A DNA stretch of 12,152 nt, from the NCBI GenBank assembly GCA_051744245.1, contig JBNJCV010000052.1, positions 1-12,152 of the forward strand, given 5' to 3'. This DNA is from M55B165 sp051744245 (GTDB lineage Bacteria > Actinomycetota > Humimicrobiia > Humimicrobiales > Humimicrobiaceae). Both the position numbers and the translations under genes were made by a program. A model generated the notes under the pieces. That model did not search any database and was not told the DNA's origin. It saw only the letters and a program-made list of their open reading frames with translations. This document shows positions 1 to 6,620 of the stretch, piece after piece (positions within the stretch are counted from its first letter, which is position 1; each line of letters opens with the position of its first letter).

Positions 1-94
1 TTTTAAGTAATTCTATAATTTTTTTGTCTATTTCTTCTGCCTGGCTGATAAGGTAAAGCAAATCTTCATACGATAATTCTTCTCCTTTTTCCAT
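1..94 (-). CDS. Start of an unrecognised gene, cut by the window edge
   Basis: An open frame begins with ATG at 94 and runs off the window after 31 full codons without a stop. The visible peptide starts MEKGEELSYEDLLYLISQ and is acidic and helical in character, with no motif I recognise. The start is well supported: an AAGGAG Shine-Dalgarno at 108-103 lies 8 bases before the ATG and overlaps the stop codon of the PEBP gene, leaving a 12-base gap. It is therefore probably the fourth gene of the ligase-polymerase-PEBP unit. Its length and function cannot be judged from this fragment. Confidence 0.6.
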   Translation of the reverse strand, partial: MEKGEELSYEDLLYLISQAEEIDKKIIELLK

Positions 95-106
95 ATTTAA
101 TTCTCC

Positions 107-547
107 TTAAGACTTGCTATACTTTCCTATCAGCTCTGCTTTTTCTATTACATGGCCTTCAATTTCTTCCTGAAGCTGCCCAACATCTGATGAAGGGTCC
201 AGGTTTAATTCTGTATCCAAAGCATATAGCTTAAAGAAATACCGATGTGTTCCTGAGGGAGGACATGGACCCCCATAACCGGGTTTGCCAAAATCAGTAA
301 TTCCCTCAATGGCTTTTTCCAATTTTGCATGTTCTGGTATTTTTTTAGTTTTAGGATTGATATTCCAAATAGTCCAATGAACCCAGGTTTTGCCAGGCGC
401 ATCAGGGTCATCAGCGACCAACGCCAAACTTTCCGCATTTTGGGGAACTTCGCTAAATTCCAGTGGTGGATTAACATTTTCACCGTCGCATGTATATTTG
501 GCAGGGATATTGCCATTGTTTTCGAATGCTGTACTTTTAATTTGCAT
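107..547 (-). CDS. PEBP / YbhB-YbcL family protein (Raf kinase inhibitor-like)
   Basis: This is a 146-residue phosphatidylethanolamine-binding-protein fold of the bacterial YbhB/YbcL type. Both conserved ligand-pocket regions are visible: DPDAP at residues 47-51 followed by VHW with His57, and GYGGPCPPSGTHRY at about 90-103 with His101. The length is normal for the short cytosolic members, and there is no signal peptide. Bacterial members have no firmly assigned reaction; the fold binds small anionic ligands in eukaryotic relatives. The start is supported by AAGGAGGA at 558-551 just before the ATG, which overlaps the stop of the LigD polymerase gene (gap 9 bases). It is thus translated from the same message as the ligase and polymerase. 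Whether it has any role in DNA repair is unknown. Confidence 0.9.
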   Translation of the reverse strand: MQIKSTAFENNGNIPAKYTCDGENVNPPLEFSEVPQNAESLALVADDPDAPGKTWVHWTIWNINPKTKKIPEHAKLEKAIEGITDFGKPGYGGPCPPSGTHRYFFKLYALDTELNLDPSSDVGQLQEEIEGHVIEKAELIGKYSKS

Positions 548-556
548 GGTTCCTCC

Positions 557-1450
557 TTAATTGAAGATTTCAATGTCAGATTGGTTTTTAAAAAAGTCTT
601 TCCAGGGATCTTCTTTTTGTCCCAATCTTTTAAAAATATTTTTAATATTATAGGTTTGTGATTCAAGGCTTTTATTTTTGAGTTCATCCCAGTCCAGGGG
701 AGTAGCTATAGGAGCTCTAGGCATTATCCTCAATGAGTATGGGGATACACTGGTTTGCCCGTATGAATTTCTAAGATAATCCAAAAACAGCCTGCCTCCT
801 CTCTTATCTTTATGTTGTTTGGTAGTTAATTCTTGAGGATACTTTTCTGCTAGCTTTGCTGCAATGTTTTTAGCTTTTTTTCTGACTTCACTGAATTCTT
901 TTTCCGGCTTTAGCGGGACTACAACATGCAGGCCTTTTGAGCCGGTAGTCATAATATAGGATTTTACAGATTTCTGGTCAAAATATTCTTTTAATTTAAG
1001 GGCTCCATATACTACAGAGTTAAAGTCTTTACTTGGAGGAGGATCTAAGTCAAATATCAACTTATCAGGCTTTTCAAGTAGCTGTGCCCGGGAGAGCCAG
1101 GTATGGAAGGTTATTACTGCTTGCCCGGATAAATATATCAAAGTCTCTTTGTTGTTGCATAATGCATGGGTAATTTTTCCGCCTTCCCTTTTTTCGACCT
1201 CTACCCTGGCTATCCATTTTGGGAAATAATCCGAAATTTCCTGCTGGTAAAAATTTTCCCCCTTCACTCCATCTGGAGCCCTGTGCATATTGAGTAGCCT
1301 GTCTCTGGTATGCGGAATCATTATACTAGAAATTTTAGAATAATATTCTATTATGTCCTGTTTGGATATATTAATCTCCGGAAAAAAAATTTTATCCAAA
1401 TTTGAAATTATTATCTTTCTGTTATTTACATTATAAGTTTTTTTACTCAT
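557..1450 (-). CDS. ligD: LigD-type primase-polymerase domain as a separate protein (non-homologous end joining)
   Basis: This is the polymerase module of bacterial LigD, an archaeo-eukaryotic primase-family enzyme that fills gaps and adds (ribo)nucleotides at double-strand break ends before ligation. It stands alone as 297 residues, the usual size of the isolated domain. The catalytic motifs are present: DLDPP with Asp134 and Asp136 (metal ligands), TTGSKGLHV at 168-176 (the SxGxH nucleotide-binding motif), and LFLDY with Asp224 as the third carboxylate. The family segment VSPYSLR..PRAPIATPLDWDE lies at 235-256. The ATG overlaps the stop of the upstream ligase gene as ATGA (1450-1447), indicating translational coupling. 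In mycobacteria and pseudomonads this domain is fused to the ligase and phosphoesterase; here each is a separate polypeptide. Confidence 0.95.
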   Translation of the reverse strand: MSKKTYNVNNRKIIISNLDKIFFPEINISKQDIIEYYSKISSIMIPHTRDRLLNMHRAPDGVKGENFYQQEISDYFPKWIARVEVEKREGGKITHALCNNKETLIYLSGQAVITFHTWLSRAQLLEKPDKLIFDLDPPPSKDFNSVVYGALKLKEYFDQKSVKSYIMTTGSKGLHVVVPLKPEKEFSEVRKKAKNIAAKLAEKYPQELTTKQHKDKRGGRLFLDYLRNSYGQTSVSPYSLRIMPRAPIATPLDWDELKNKSLESQTYNIKNIFKRLGQKEDPWKDFFKNQSDIEIFN

Positions 1451-2445
1451 TCTTCCCTTGCCACTTTCTCTGGCTGTTTGTCATTTCGCAGGCCTTTATA
1501 GCGGGGGTGTCTTAATTTGCCATATCGGGTCCACTCAGTAAATCCAACTTCACACACCAGCTGTGGCTTTACCCAATGGACTCCTTTATTTTCAATATTT
1601 TCAGTTTCTGAAAAAGGGGGTTCATCTATCTCTAACTTTTTAAGCTTGGGTTTTAGGAATTCTAAAGTGGAATGGTCAAAGCCTGTGCCCACTTCACCTG
1701 CATATTTCAAATCCTTGTCTTTGTAATAACCCAAAAGCAGGGCTCCAAACCCAGTTCTTGATCCTTTTGGGTCTGTATATCCTCCAATAACAAACTCCTG
1801 CTGCTTTATGCATTTAAATTTTAGCCATTTCTTTGACCGGCTGTACACATAATTGCTGTTGCCGTCTTTGGCTATAATGCCTTCCCAGCCTTTCTTGCAG
1901 GCTTGCTTATAATATTTTAGGCCATTTTCCCTCCTGTGGATTAAGTATCTTATGGGTTTTTTAAAATTAAATAAATCCTTTAGAATTTTTTTTCTAGAGG
2001 TCAAATCCAACTTGCTTAAATTAAATCCCTGACAATGTATGATATCGAATATATAATAAAAAATTCTTACCTTCGATTTTTTTGCTTCTTTTTCTGAAGA
2101 GACATGCATTCTGTCCTGCAATTTTTCAAAGCTTGATAATTTATTGGCAAGTGCAACTATTTCACCGTCTATTACAAAGTTAAAATTTATACCTTTAAAG
2201 TAATCTACTATTTCGGGGTACCTGAAGTTTATTTTTTTCTGGTTTCTAGACATTAATCTTACTTCTTTGTTTTTAACAAAAGTTACTGCTCTTTCCCCAT
2301 CTAGTTTTCTTTCATATACCCAATCTTTGTGGTTAAAATAATCATGGGTTAAAGTTGCCAGCATGGGACTAAAAAAATCAGGTTGGGATTCTTTGCTTAT
2401 TTTACCGTATTTGTTTTTACCCAGGGTATCTTTTAAGTAATTCAT
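1447..2445 (-). CDS. ligD: ATP-dependent DNA ligase, LigD ligase domain as a separate protein
   Basis: A 332-residue ATP-dependent DNA ligase of the LigD/LigC type, which seals nicks through an enzyme-AMP intermediate. The nucleotidyltransferase motifs are in order: motif I KLDG with the AMP-accepting Lys47, SRN at 66-68, motif III IDGEIV around 92-97, motif IV EGIIAK at 188-193, and motif V WLKFK at 207-211. An OB-fold domain follows (about 215-330). There is no polymerase or phosphoesterase domain on this chain. AAGGAA at 2459-2454 lies 8 bases before the ATG. The gene heads a unit with the polymerase (4-base overlap) and the PEBP gene, and it has its own promoter-like block at 2471-2499. 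It could be called LigC by length, but the adjacent polymerase and nearby phosphoesterase argue for a split LigD. Confidence 0.95.
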   Translation of the reverse strand: MNYLKDTLGKNKYGKISKESQPDFFSPMLATLTHDYFNHKDWVYERKLDGERAVTFVKNKEVRLMSRNQKKINFRYPEIVDYFKGINFNFVIDGEIVALANKLSSFEKLQDRMHVSSEKEAKKSKVRIFYYIFDIIHCQGFNLSKLDLTSRKKILKDLFNFKKPIRYLIHRRENGLKYYKQACKKGWEGIIAKDGNSNYVYSRSKKWLKFKCIKQQEFVIGGYTDPKGSRTGFGALLLGYYKDKDLKYAGEVGTGFDHSTLEFLKPKLKKLEIDEPPFSETENIENKGVHWVKPQLVCEVGFTEWTRYGKLRHPRYKGLRNDKQPEKVAREE

Positions 2446-2767
2446 GCTATTTATTCCTTCCCTCTAATCTAGTGTAAAATCGATTAACCATTTTAACAAG
2501 AAGATAAAATTTTAGGATTTTTATTAGAGGGGATAACTTTAAATGGTAAGGGATAAAAAGGCTGCTTGTAATTGCTGAATAAATCCATGTAGGTTGCTAA
2601 AGTTGCATGAAAATGGTCAATATGAAGCCAGGTTATTTGAAGCGGTTGGAAAAGACTGCTTCCAGAAAAAGAAATGAGAGGGGTATTAGGTTAGAACAGA
2701 TACTTGCCCAAAAAAGTTGAAAGTAATGATGGCAAAGAAGGAAAATGGCAGAATATAGGTCAAGATT
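2446..2767. other. 322-bp gap between ligase and phosphoesterase genes
   Basis: The left end carries the ligase promoter-like block (2471-2499) and Shine-Dalgarno. The rest shows no convincing gene. On the plus strand a 37-codon frame, ATG at 2607 to TGA at 2720, encodes a very basic peptide but has no Shine-Dalgarno and no recognisable family. I see no U-tract hairpin that would end the phosphoesterase transcript, so read-through into the ligase unit is possible. Confidence 0.6.
2471..2499 (-). promoter_or_regulatory. Promoter-like block of the ligase-polymerase-PEBP unit
   Basis: Read on the minus strand, TTGTTA (2499-2494) and TACACT (2476-2471) are separated by exactly 17 bases, as for a housekeeping-type sigma factor. 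The expected transcription start, near 2464, would give a leader of about 20 bases containing the AAGGAA ribosome site. The block is nearly duplicated at 3361-3389 before the phosphoesterase gene, with the same spacing and 24 of 30 bases identical over 2471-2500. Confidence 0.6.
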
Positions 2768-3334
2768 TTACAGATCTTCAATTTCTTTATTGCTGATAAC
2801 TGACTTAGGTTCGGTTTCTATTGGATTACGCCTGGCATCAGCATATTTATCTTTCATTTTTATAAATAGCCAGCGGGAGTTTTTGTCACTTTTTTTACCT
2901 GTTCTTAGCAATACATAAGCTCCTTTTAGCTTTTTTCCATTAATAAAAATTTCTAATTTTCCTTTATCCAAGCTTTCTTCTAATGAAATATTGTCTTTAA
3001 GATTTTTATATGTCCCCTTATCCCACACAATTACAGTCCCAGCTCCATATTCTCCTTCTGGGATTGTTCCTTCAAAATCAGCATAGTCCAGGGGATGATC
3101 TTCAGTGGGCAAGGCAAGCTTCTTTTGGGAAGGATCGGTAGAAGGACCTTTTGGTATGGCCCAGGATTTAAGCACATCATTTAATTCTAGGCGCAAATCA
3201 TAATGCAAATTGGACGCCTTATGTTTTTGTATTACATAGATAAGGCTTGCTTTCTTCCCTTTTTTTACTTTAGGTTCAGGTTCTTCAGTCTTTTTAAAGT
3301 TTCTTTTATCCTTATATTTTTCTAAGTTATTCAT
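2768..3334 (-). CDS. LigD 3'-phosphoesterase domain as a separate protein
   Basis: A 188-residue stand-alone version of the LigD N-terminal phosphoesterase, which removes 3'-phosphates and 3'-ribonucleotides from break ends so that they can be ligated. The family core runs from about residue 31: VIQKH with His38, HYDLRLE at 44-50 (His44, Asp46, Arg48), PKGPS at 61-65, EDHP with His80, and a glycine-rich FEGTIPEGEYGAGTVIVWD stretch at 87-105. These match the metal-binding and catalytic residues known in the Pseudomonas enzyme by their spacing. The first 28 residues are a lysine-rich, probably disordered tail. The ATG has no close Shine-Dalgarno; AAGG lies 15 bases upstream. A promoter-like block at 3361-3389 precedes it. 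It is separated from the ligase gene by 322 bp, so it is probably its own transcript. Confidence 0.93.
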   Translation of the reverse strand: MNNLEKYKDKRNFKKTEEPEPKVKKGKKASLIYVIQKHKASNLHYDLRLELNDVLKSWAIPKGPSTDPSQKKLALPTEDHPLDYADFEGTIPEGEYGAGTVIVWDKGTYKNLKDNISLEESLDKGKLEIFINGKKLKGAYVLLRTGKKSDKNSRWLFIKMKDKYADARRNPIETEPKSVISNKEIEDL

Positions 3335-3510
3335 GAGCAGTAAATTTTACCTTTTTTATAAGTGTAGAATTGAATCACATTTTTAACAAGCAAATAGTAT
3401 TTAAATAAAGGCTTAAAATAAATGGAGCCCAGAATTAATAAAATTTGAATGCTTTTTTGTTCAGTTGGAAATTAATATAATAAAAATAAATGCAAATAAG
3501 GAGCTAAAGC
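3335..3510. other. Divergent intergenic region, phosphoesterase / hemerythrin
   Basis: This 176-bp region holds the minus-strand promoter block (3361-3389) for the phosphoesterase. For the plus-strand hemerythrin gene there is a TATAAT at 3476-3481, but no convincing -35 element at a normal distance, so that promoter is only a candidate. The hemerythrin Shine-Dalgarno is AAGGAG at 3498-3503. Confidence 0.45.
3361..3389 (-). promoter_or_regulatory. Promoter-like block of the phosphoesterase gene
   Basis: On the minus strand TTGTTA (3389-3384) and TACACT (3366-3361) are 17 bases apart, predicting a start near 3354 and a 20-base leader. Sequence and spacing copy the block before the ligase gene (2471-2499), including the flanking G that extends each to 30 bp. 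This is the main reason to believe that both are real promoters. Confidence 0.6.
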
Positions 3511-4050
3511 ATGGATCCTGTAAAAATATTAATAGACGAGCATGATTTAATATCAAGAATGAGGGATGTCTTAGAACAAGAACTCAACAGGATAGAAGAG
3601 CATGCTACGGTTGAGCTTAATATTTTAAACAAGGCTATAGATTTTGTAAAAACATATGCCGATAAATGCCACCATGGAAAGGAAGAAAGATATTTATTTA
3701 AACAAATGAAAAAGAAAAACTTAAAAAAAGAGGACGCAGAAATGCTTAGCCAGCTTGAGAAAGAACATATTTATGAGAGAAACTTAGTGACCAGGTTAGT
3801 TAATGCCGGAGAAGAATATTTCAGGGGTTTTACAAATGAAGTAGACAATGTTTATGAATGTCTAGAGATGCTGGTAAACTTTTTTCCTGTTCATATTGAA
3901 CATGAAGAGGAAGATTTTTTTGTCAGGAGTATGGATTATTTTTCCGGTGAGGAAAAAGCAGATCTTGTAAAAAAATTTTATGAACATGACAGGAGATTAA
4001 TCCATAGCAAGTACAGGGAGATCTTAGAAGAACTTGAAGCAAAACAATAA
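3511..4050 (+). CDS. Hemerythrin-like (HHE) cation-binding domain protein
   Basis: A 179-residue cytosolic four-helix-bundle protein of the hemerythrin HHE family, which binds a di-iron centre and reacts with or carries O2, NO or peroxide depending on the member. Candidate ligands occur with family spacing: His11 in DEHD, His54/His55 with Glu59 in CHHGKEE, His86 in KEHIYE, and His128 with Glu132-Glu134 in VHIEHEEED. No signal peptide, membrane helix or fused output domain is seen. AAGGAG lies 7 bases before the ATG. It is divergent from the phosphoesterase gene and separated by 103 bp from the lipoprotein gene downstream. The family fits an oxygen-sensitive organism protecting itself, but substrate and role cannot be read from the sequence. 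Confidence 0.9.
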   Translation: MDPVKILIDEHDLISRMRDVLEQELNRIEEHATVELNILNKAIDFVKTYADKCHHGKEERYLFKQMKKKNLKKEDAEMLSQLEKEHIYERNLVTRLVNAGEEYFRGFTNEVDNVYECLEMLVNFFPVHIEHEEEDFFVRSMDYFSGEEKADLVKKFYEHDRRLIHSKYREILEELEAKQ

Positions 4051-4153
4051 TTGCTTAATTTTTGATTAATTGAAAGGCTAAGTTAAAAATGTTAGCTTTA
4101 ATACAAATTGGTTTACATAAACTGATATTGTTTAAAAAATAAATGGAGGTAAA

Positions 4154-4684
4154 ATGCGAAAGATAATATTAATATTTTTAATTTTCTTTTTAACAATGCT
4201 TGCTTTGGCTGGTTGCAGGAGCTCAGCTGCACCCCAAGAAGAAGCAGTTGATATATCAGAAATAGAAGCAAGGGATGTGGGCGAAGAGGTTGCTACAGAT
4301 GGAATAAAATGGAAAGTAACTGAGGTTGAAGATCTTGGTAGTCAACTGGTAAATCCAGACAATCTTTATGCTTTAGAAGCTGAAGAAGGAAAATTTATTA
4401 ATATTACATTTACGGTTTCAAACAATAGCGATGAGGAAAAACAAATATTTGATCTCAGGGTAGTTGACGATAAGGGTAGGACATTTACAATATGCGTGGA
4501 GGCATATTCTGTGTTATCTCCTGGGGGCGCTGACGCTTGTACATTAGCCAGGATCCAGCCTAATACTGAAAGAAACTTTAATACTACTTTTGATGTTGAT
4601 ACTGATTCGGAGGAACTAGTTTTGGAGGTTACGGATTTGGGCCTTCCACCAGAACAGAAAGAATATATCGATTTGGGTATATAA
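4154..4684 (+). CDS. Small DUF4352-like lipoprotein
   Basis: A 176-residue secreted lipoprotein. The N-terminus has a basic start, a hydrophobic stretch and the lipobox LAGC with Cys21 as the lipidation site, followed by an acidic linker (27-48). Residues 50-163 look like the DUF4352/Telo_bind immunoglobulin-like fold: a WKV strand near 53, the FINITFTVSNNS strand at 81-92, DDKGR at 105-109, and the QPNTERNFNTTFDV region at 136-149. Such domains are common in Gram-positive lipoproteins and have no enzymatic role. Two cysteines of the mature domain, Cys114 and Cys129, could form a disulfide. GGAGG at 4145-4149 supports the start. The fold assignment is from pattern, so moderately sure; lipoprotein status is clearer. 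Confidence 0.8.
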   Translation: MRKIILIFLIFFLTMLALAGCRSSAAPQEEAVDISEIEARDVGEEVATDGIKWKVTEVEDLGSQLVNPDNLYALEAEEGKFINITFTVSNNSDEEKQIFDLRVVDDKGRTFTICVEAYSVLSPGGADACTLARIQPNTERNFNTTFDVDTDSEELVLEVTDLGLPPEQKEYIDLGI

Positions 4685-4696
4685 CTGTAATTAATA

Positions 4697-5101
4697 AAAG
4701 GAGTTTGTACGGCTGGGATAAATGAACTTATAAAAAGTACAGACTAGAAAAAGAAAAAAATGTTCCAGTAATAAGCATAGAAGAAACCCCAAAGAAAGGA
4801 GAGCTAACAAGGGCAGATGTGGGGTAGGTAGAGTAGTAGCCCATCCAAATACTACCTAATATCACATAAGCTGGATATCACTTTTCTTTTTGCCAGGGGA
4901 AGAAAATACTTCCATACAATTAGGGGATTTGACCTTGCCGCCTACGGAAGCTCAACTAAAGGTCCAGACAGCAGTATTGTGTATGCCTATCACCGGGGTA
5001 TGTTTGTTTTTAAGACTGAAAAATCGGAAACTCTGCTCGCCTCTTCATATTGCAATATTCATGGATTATGGCAAAGCTCAGTAGAGTTAGAATTAGGATA
5101 A
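4697..5101 (+). pseudogene. Broken remains of an unrecognised gene
   Basis: Two plus-strand frames read like protein but have no proper start and are interrupted. Frame one, from about 4699 just after an AAAAGGAG, reads SLYGWDK, meets TGA at 4723-4725, then continues through the charged segment YRLEKEKNVPVISIEETPKK to TAG at 4825. The reading then shifts: from 4832 a different frame is open for 89 codons to TAA at 5099-5101, with a late segment GFDLAAYGSSTKGPDSSIVY that has normal amino-acid composition. The simplest reading is one gene with an in-frame stop and at least one frameshift, but two unrelated fragments are possible. I do not recognise the family. A 64-codon ATG frame at 4890-5084 overlaps it and looks like a shadow. 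Confidence 0.4.
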
Positions 5102-5121
5102 TAATAGACACAAAAGCCATT

Positions 5122-6543
5122 CTATTTAATTATAATTCCTCCACCCAGCAAGGTATCTGAGTGGTAAAATACTGCAGATTGCCCTGGGGTTACTGACAGC
5201 TGGGGACGGTTAAATTCAATTATTCCTTCATTTCCCCAAGCTTTAATATATGCCTCTGCAGGTTCTGAGTTATACCTTATTTTTACTACAGCCTTAAATT
5301 TTTTTGAAGGAGGGGCGCCCGTTATAAAATTCAACTGGCTTACTTTTACTATTTTTTGATAGAGCTCTTCTTTTTCTGCAGCTATTATTACATTTTTATC
5401 AGGGTGTATTTCCTTGACATACAATGGTTTGGTGTGGCTAATTCCCAGACCCTTCCTTTGTCCAATGGTATAGAAAGGATAACCCTTATGCTTCCCTATA
5501 ACTTCACCCTTTGTATTTAAAATTTTTCCCTTGCCTACATTGTTTTCGTCTTTTATAAGTTCATGGTAATTTTTGTCTTTGATAAAACATACATCCTGGC
5601 TTTCAGGCCTATCTTTTAAGAAAGGAAATGCTTTTTTGCCAATTATTTTTATATCTTTTTTATGGTAGCCTCCAAGCGGAAAAAGTGCATGCTTAAGCTG
5701 TAATTGGGTTAACCGCCACAGCATATAGCTCTGGTCTTTTGTAGAATCAATTCCCTTTTTCAAAATATAGGATGAGTTATGTTTTTCTTTGCGGCAATAG
5801 TGGCCACTGGCTATGAAATTTGCTCCCAGCAGCTTCGCTTTTTCTAATAATACCCCGAATTTAATTAGTTTATTGCAGTCAACACAGGGATTTGGGGTCC
5901 TTCCCTTTAAATATTCAAGGTAAAATTTATTTATAATTTCTTCCTTAAATTGGCTAACTAAGTTAATGGCAAAATGGGGAATGCCTAATTTCGAGCACAC
6001 CATTTTTGCATGGGATATATCCTTTAGGCTAGAACTATCTTCCATTACTTTAAAGGTAAGGCCTATGGGATTGTAACCTGACTCTTTTATTATTTTTGCA
6101 GTTACTGAACTGTCAATACCGCCGCTCATGGAAACGGCAACCGTATTATCTTCTAAACTGCGGATGGGCTTTTCTATTTTTGACACATAATTAGAAATTA
6201 AATTATGTAAGGCAATTAGGGGGGAGTATAGCAGGTACTCTTCTATTTTGGCAAATTTACCAAAATATTTTTCGATATAATTCCTGTCTACAGTAGCTGA
6301 ATAATAGATACTCCTTCCTTTTACTGCTGAAGCAAGGTAATCAGCTACGGCTATACAATATGGGGAACCGTAAGCTATAAATTTTATGTCTTTGATTATT
6401 TCTTTGTTTAATTTTGCACTCAGCTTTACAAGGTTTTGCCCTTTTGCTGAGCCTCCTAATCCTGTAGCATCAGCATTGTTTATCTTTCCAGCATTTAAAG
6501 GGGAGGCGGAATGTTTGTTGATTTTTTCCTGCGAAATCCCCAT
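5122..6543 (-). CDS. mnmA: tRNA-specific 2-thiouridylase MnmA with N-terminal NifU/IscU-like domain
   Basis: MnmA activates U34 of Lys, Glu and Gln tRNAs with ATP and inserts sulfur to give 2-thiouridine. The catalytic part starts near residue 134 with the PP-loop SGGIDSS (140-146). TPNPCVDCNKLIKFG at 216-230 holds Cys220 and Cys223, and SQDVCFI holds Cys319, the partner cysteine. YTIGQRKGLGI at 358-368 and the C-terminal beta-barrel complete the family length of about 360. The extra 130 residues resemble the NifU/IscU scaffold: HSASPLNAGKINNADATG at 11-28, IKDIKF.AYG at 51-59, AVKGRS at 73-78 and a final helix to 120. At the three scaffold cysteine positions I see Gly35, Ser60 and Tyr106/Ser107; one Cys63 lies nearby. 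TAGGA at 8 bases supports the start. It is divergent from the bacillithiol operon. Confidence 0.93.
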   Translation of the reverse strand: MGISQEKINKHSASPLNAGKINNADATGLGGSAKGQNLVKLSAKLNKEIIKDIKFIAYGSPYCIAVADYLASAVKGRSIYYSATVDRNYIEKYFGKFAKIEEYLLYSPLIALHNLISNYVSKIEKPIRSLEDNTVAVSMSGGIDSSVTAKIIKESGYNPIGLTFKVMEDSSSLKDISHAKMVCSKLGIPHFAINLVSQFKEEIINKFYLEYLKGRTPNPCVDCNKLIKFGVLLEKAKLLGANFIASGHYCRKEKHNSSYILKKGIDSTKDQSYMLWRLTQLQLKHALFPLGGYHKKDIKIIGKKAFPFLKDRPESQDVCFIKDKNYHELIKDENNVGKGKILNTKGEVIGKHKGYPFYTIGQRKGLGISHTKPLYVKEIHPDKNVIIAAEKEELYQKIVKVSQLNFITGAPPSKKFKAVVKIRYNSEPAEAYIKAWGNEGIIEFNRPQLSVTPGQSAVFYHSDTLLGGGIIIK

Positions 6544-6620
6544 TTTTTTTCCTATATTTTAAATGTTATTATGTTATATTATAAGAAAAGTATATTATAA
6601 TTTCTTTCATATTTAAAAGG
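6544..6620. promoter_or_regulatory. Divergent mnmA / bshC promoter region with tandem repeat
   Basis: The 77-bp gap contains TATATTATAA twice, at 6575-6584 and 6591-6600, a 16-base period with GAAAAG between. Each copy holds TATAAT on the minus strand (6583-6578 and 6599-6594), facing mnmA. The right copy also gives TATAAT on the plus strand (6596-6601), facing bshC. No strong -35 element is visible on either side; the base run 17 bp upstream of the bshC -10 is GTTATA. A start near 6608 would leave bshC a very short leader, in which AAAAGG directly abuts the ATG. The repeat could be an operator as well as promoter cores. Confidence 0.5.

Noticed and set aside
205..687. 160-codon minus-strand frame across the PEBP gene and the polymerase end
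   Set aside because: It is an out-of-frame shadow of two genes with clear family motifs, and its composition is unnatural.
2607..2720. Plus-strand 37-codon frame encoding a basic peptide between the phosphoesterase and ligase genes
   Set aside because: It has no Shine-Dalgarno, no recognisable family and a length expected by chance. It could be a fragment of a small antitoxin-like protein, but nothing supports that.
4073..4099. Hairpin AAAGGCTAA / TTAGCTTT after the hemerythrin gene
   Set aside because: The stem is short with a wobble pair and there is no T-run after it, so it is not a credible terminator.
4890..5084. 64-codon ATG frame in the gap before mnmA
   Set aside because: It overlaps the longer frame at 4832-5101, whose amino-acid composition looks more natural, and it has no ribosome site. 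I treat it as a shadow of the broken gene.
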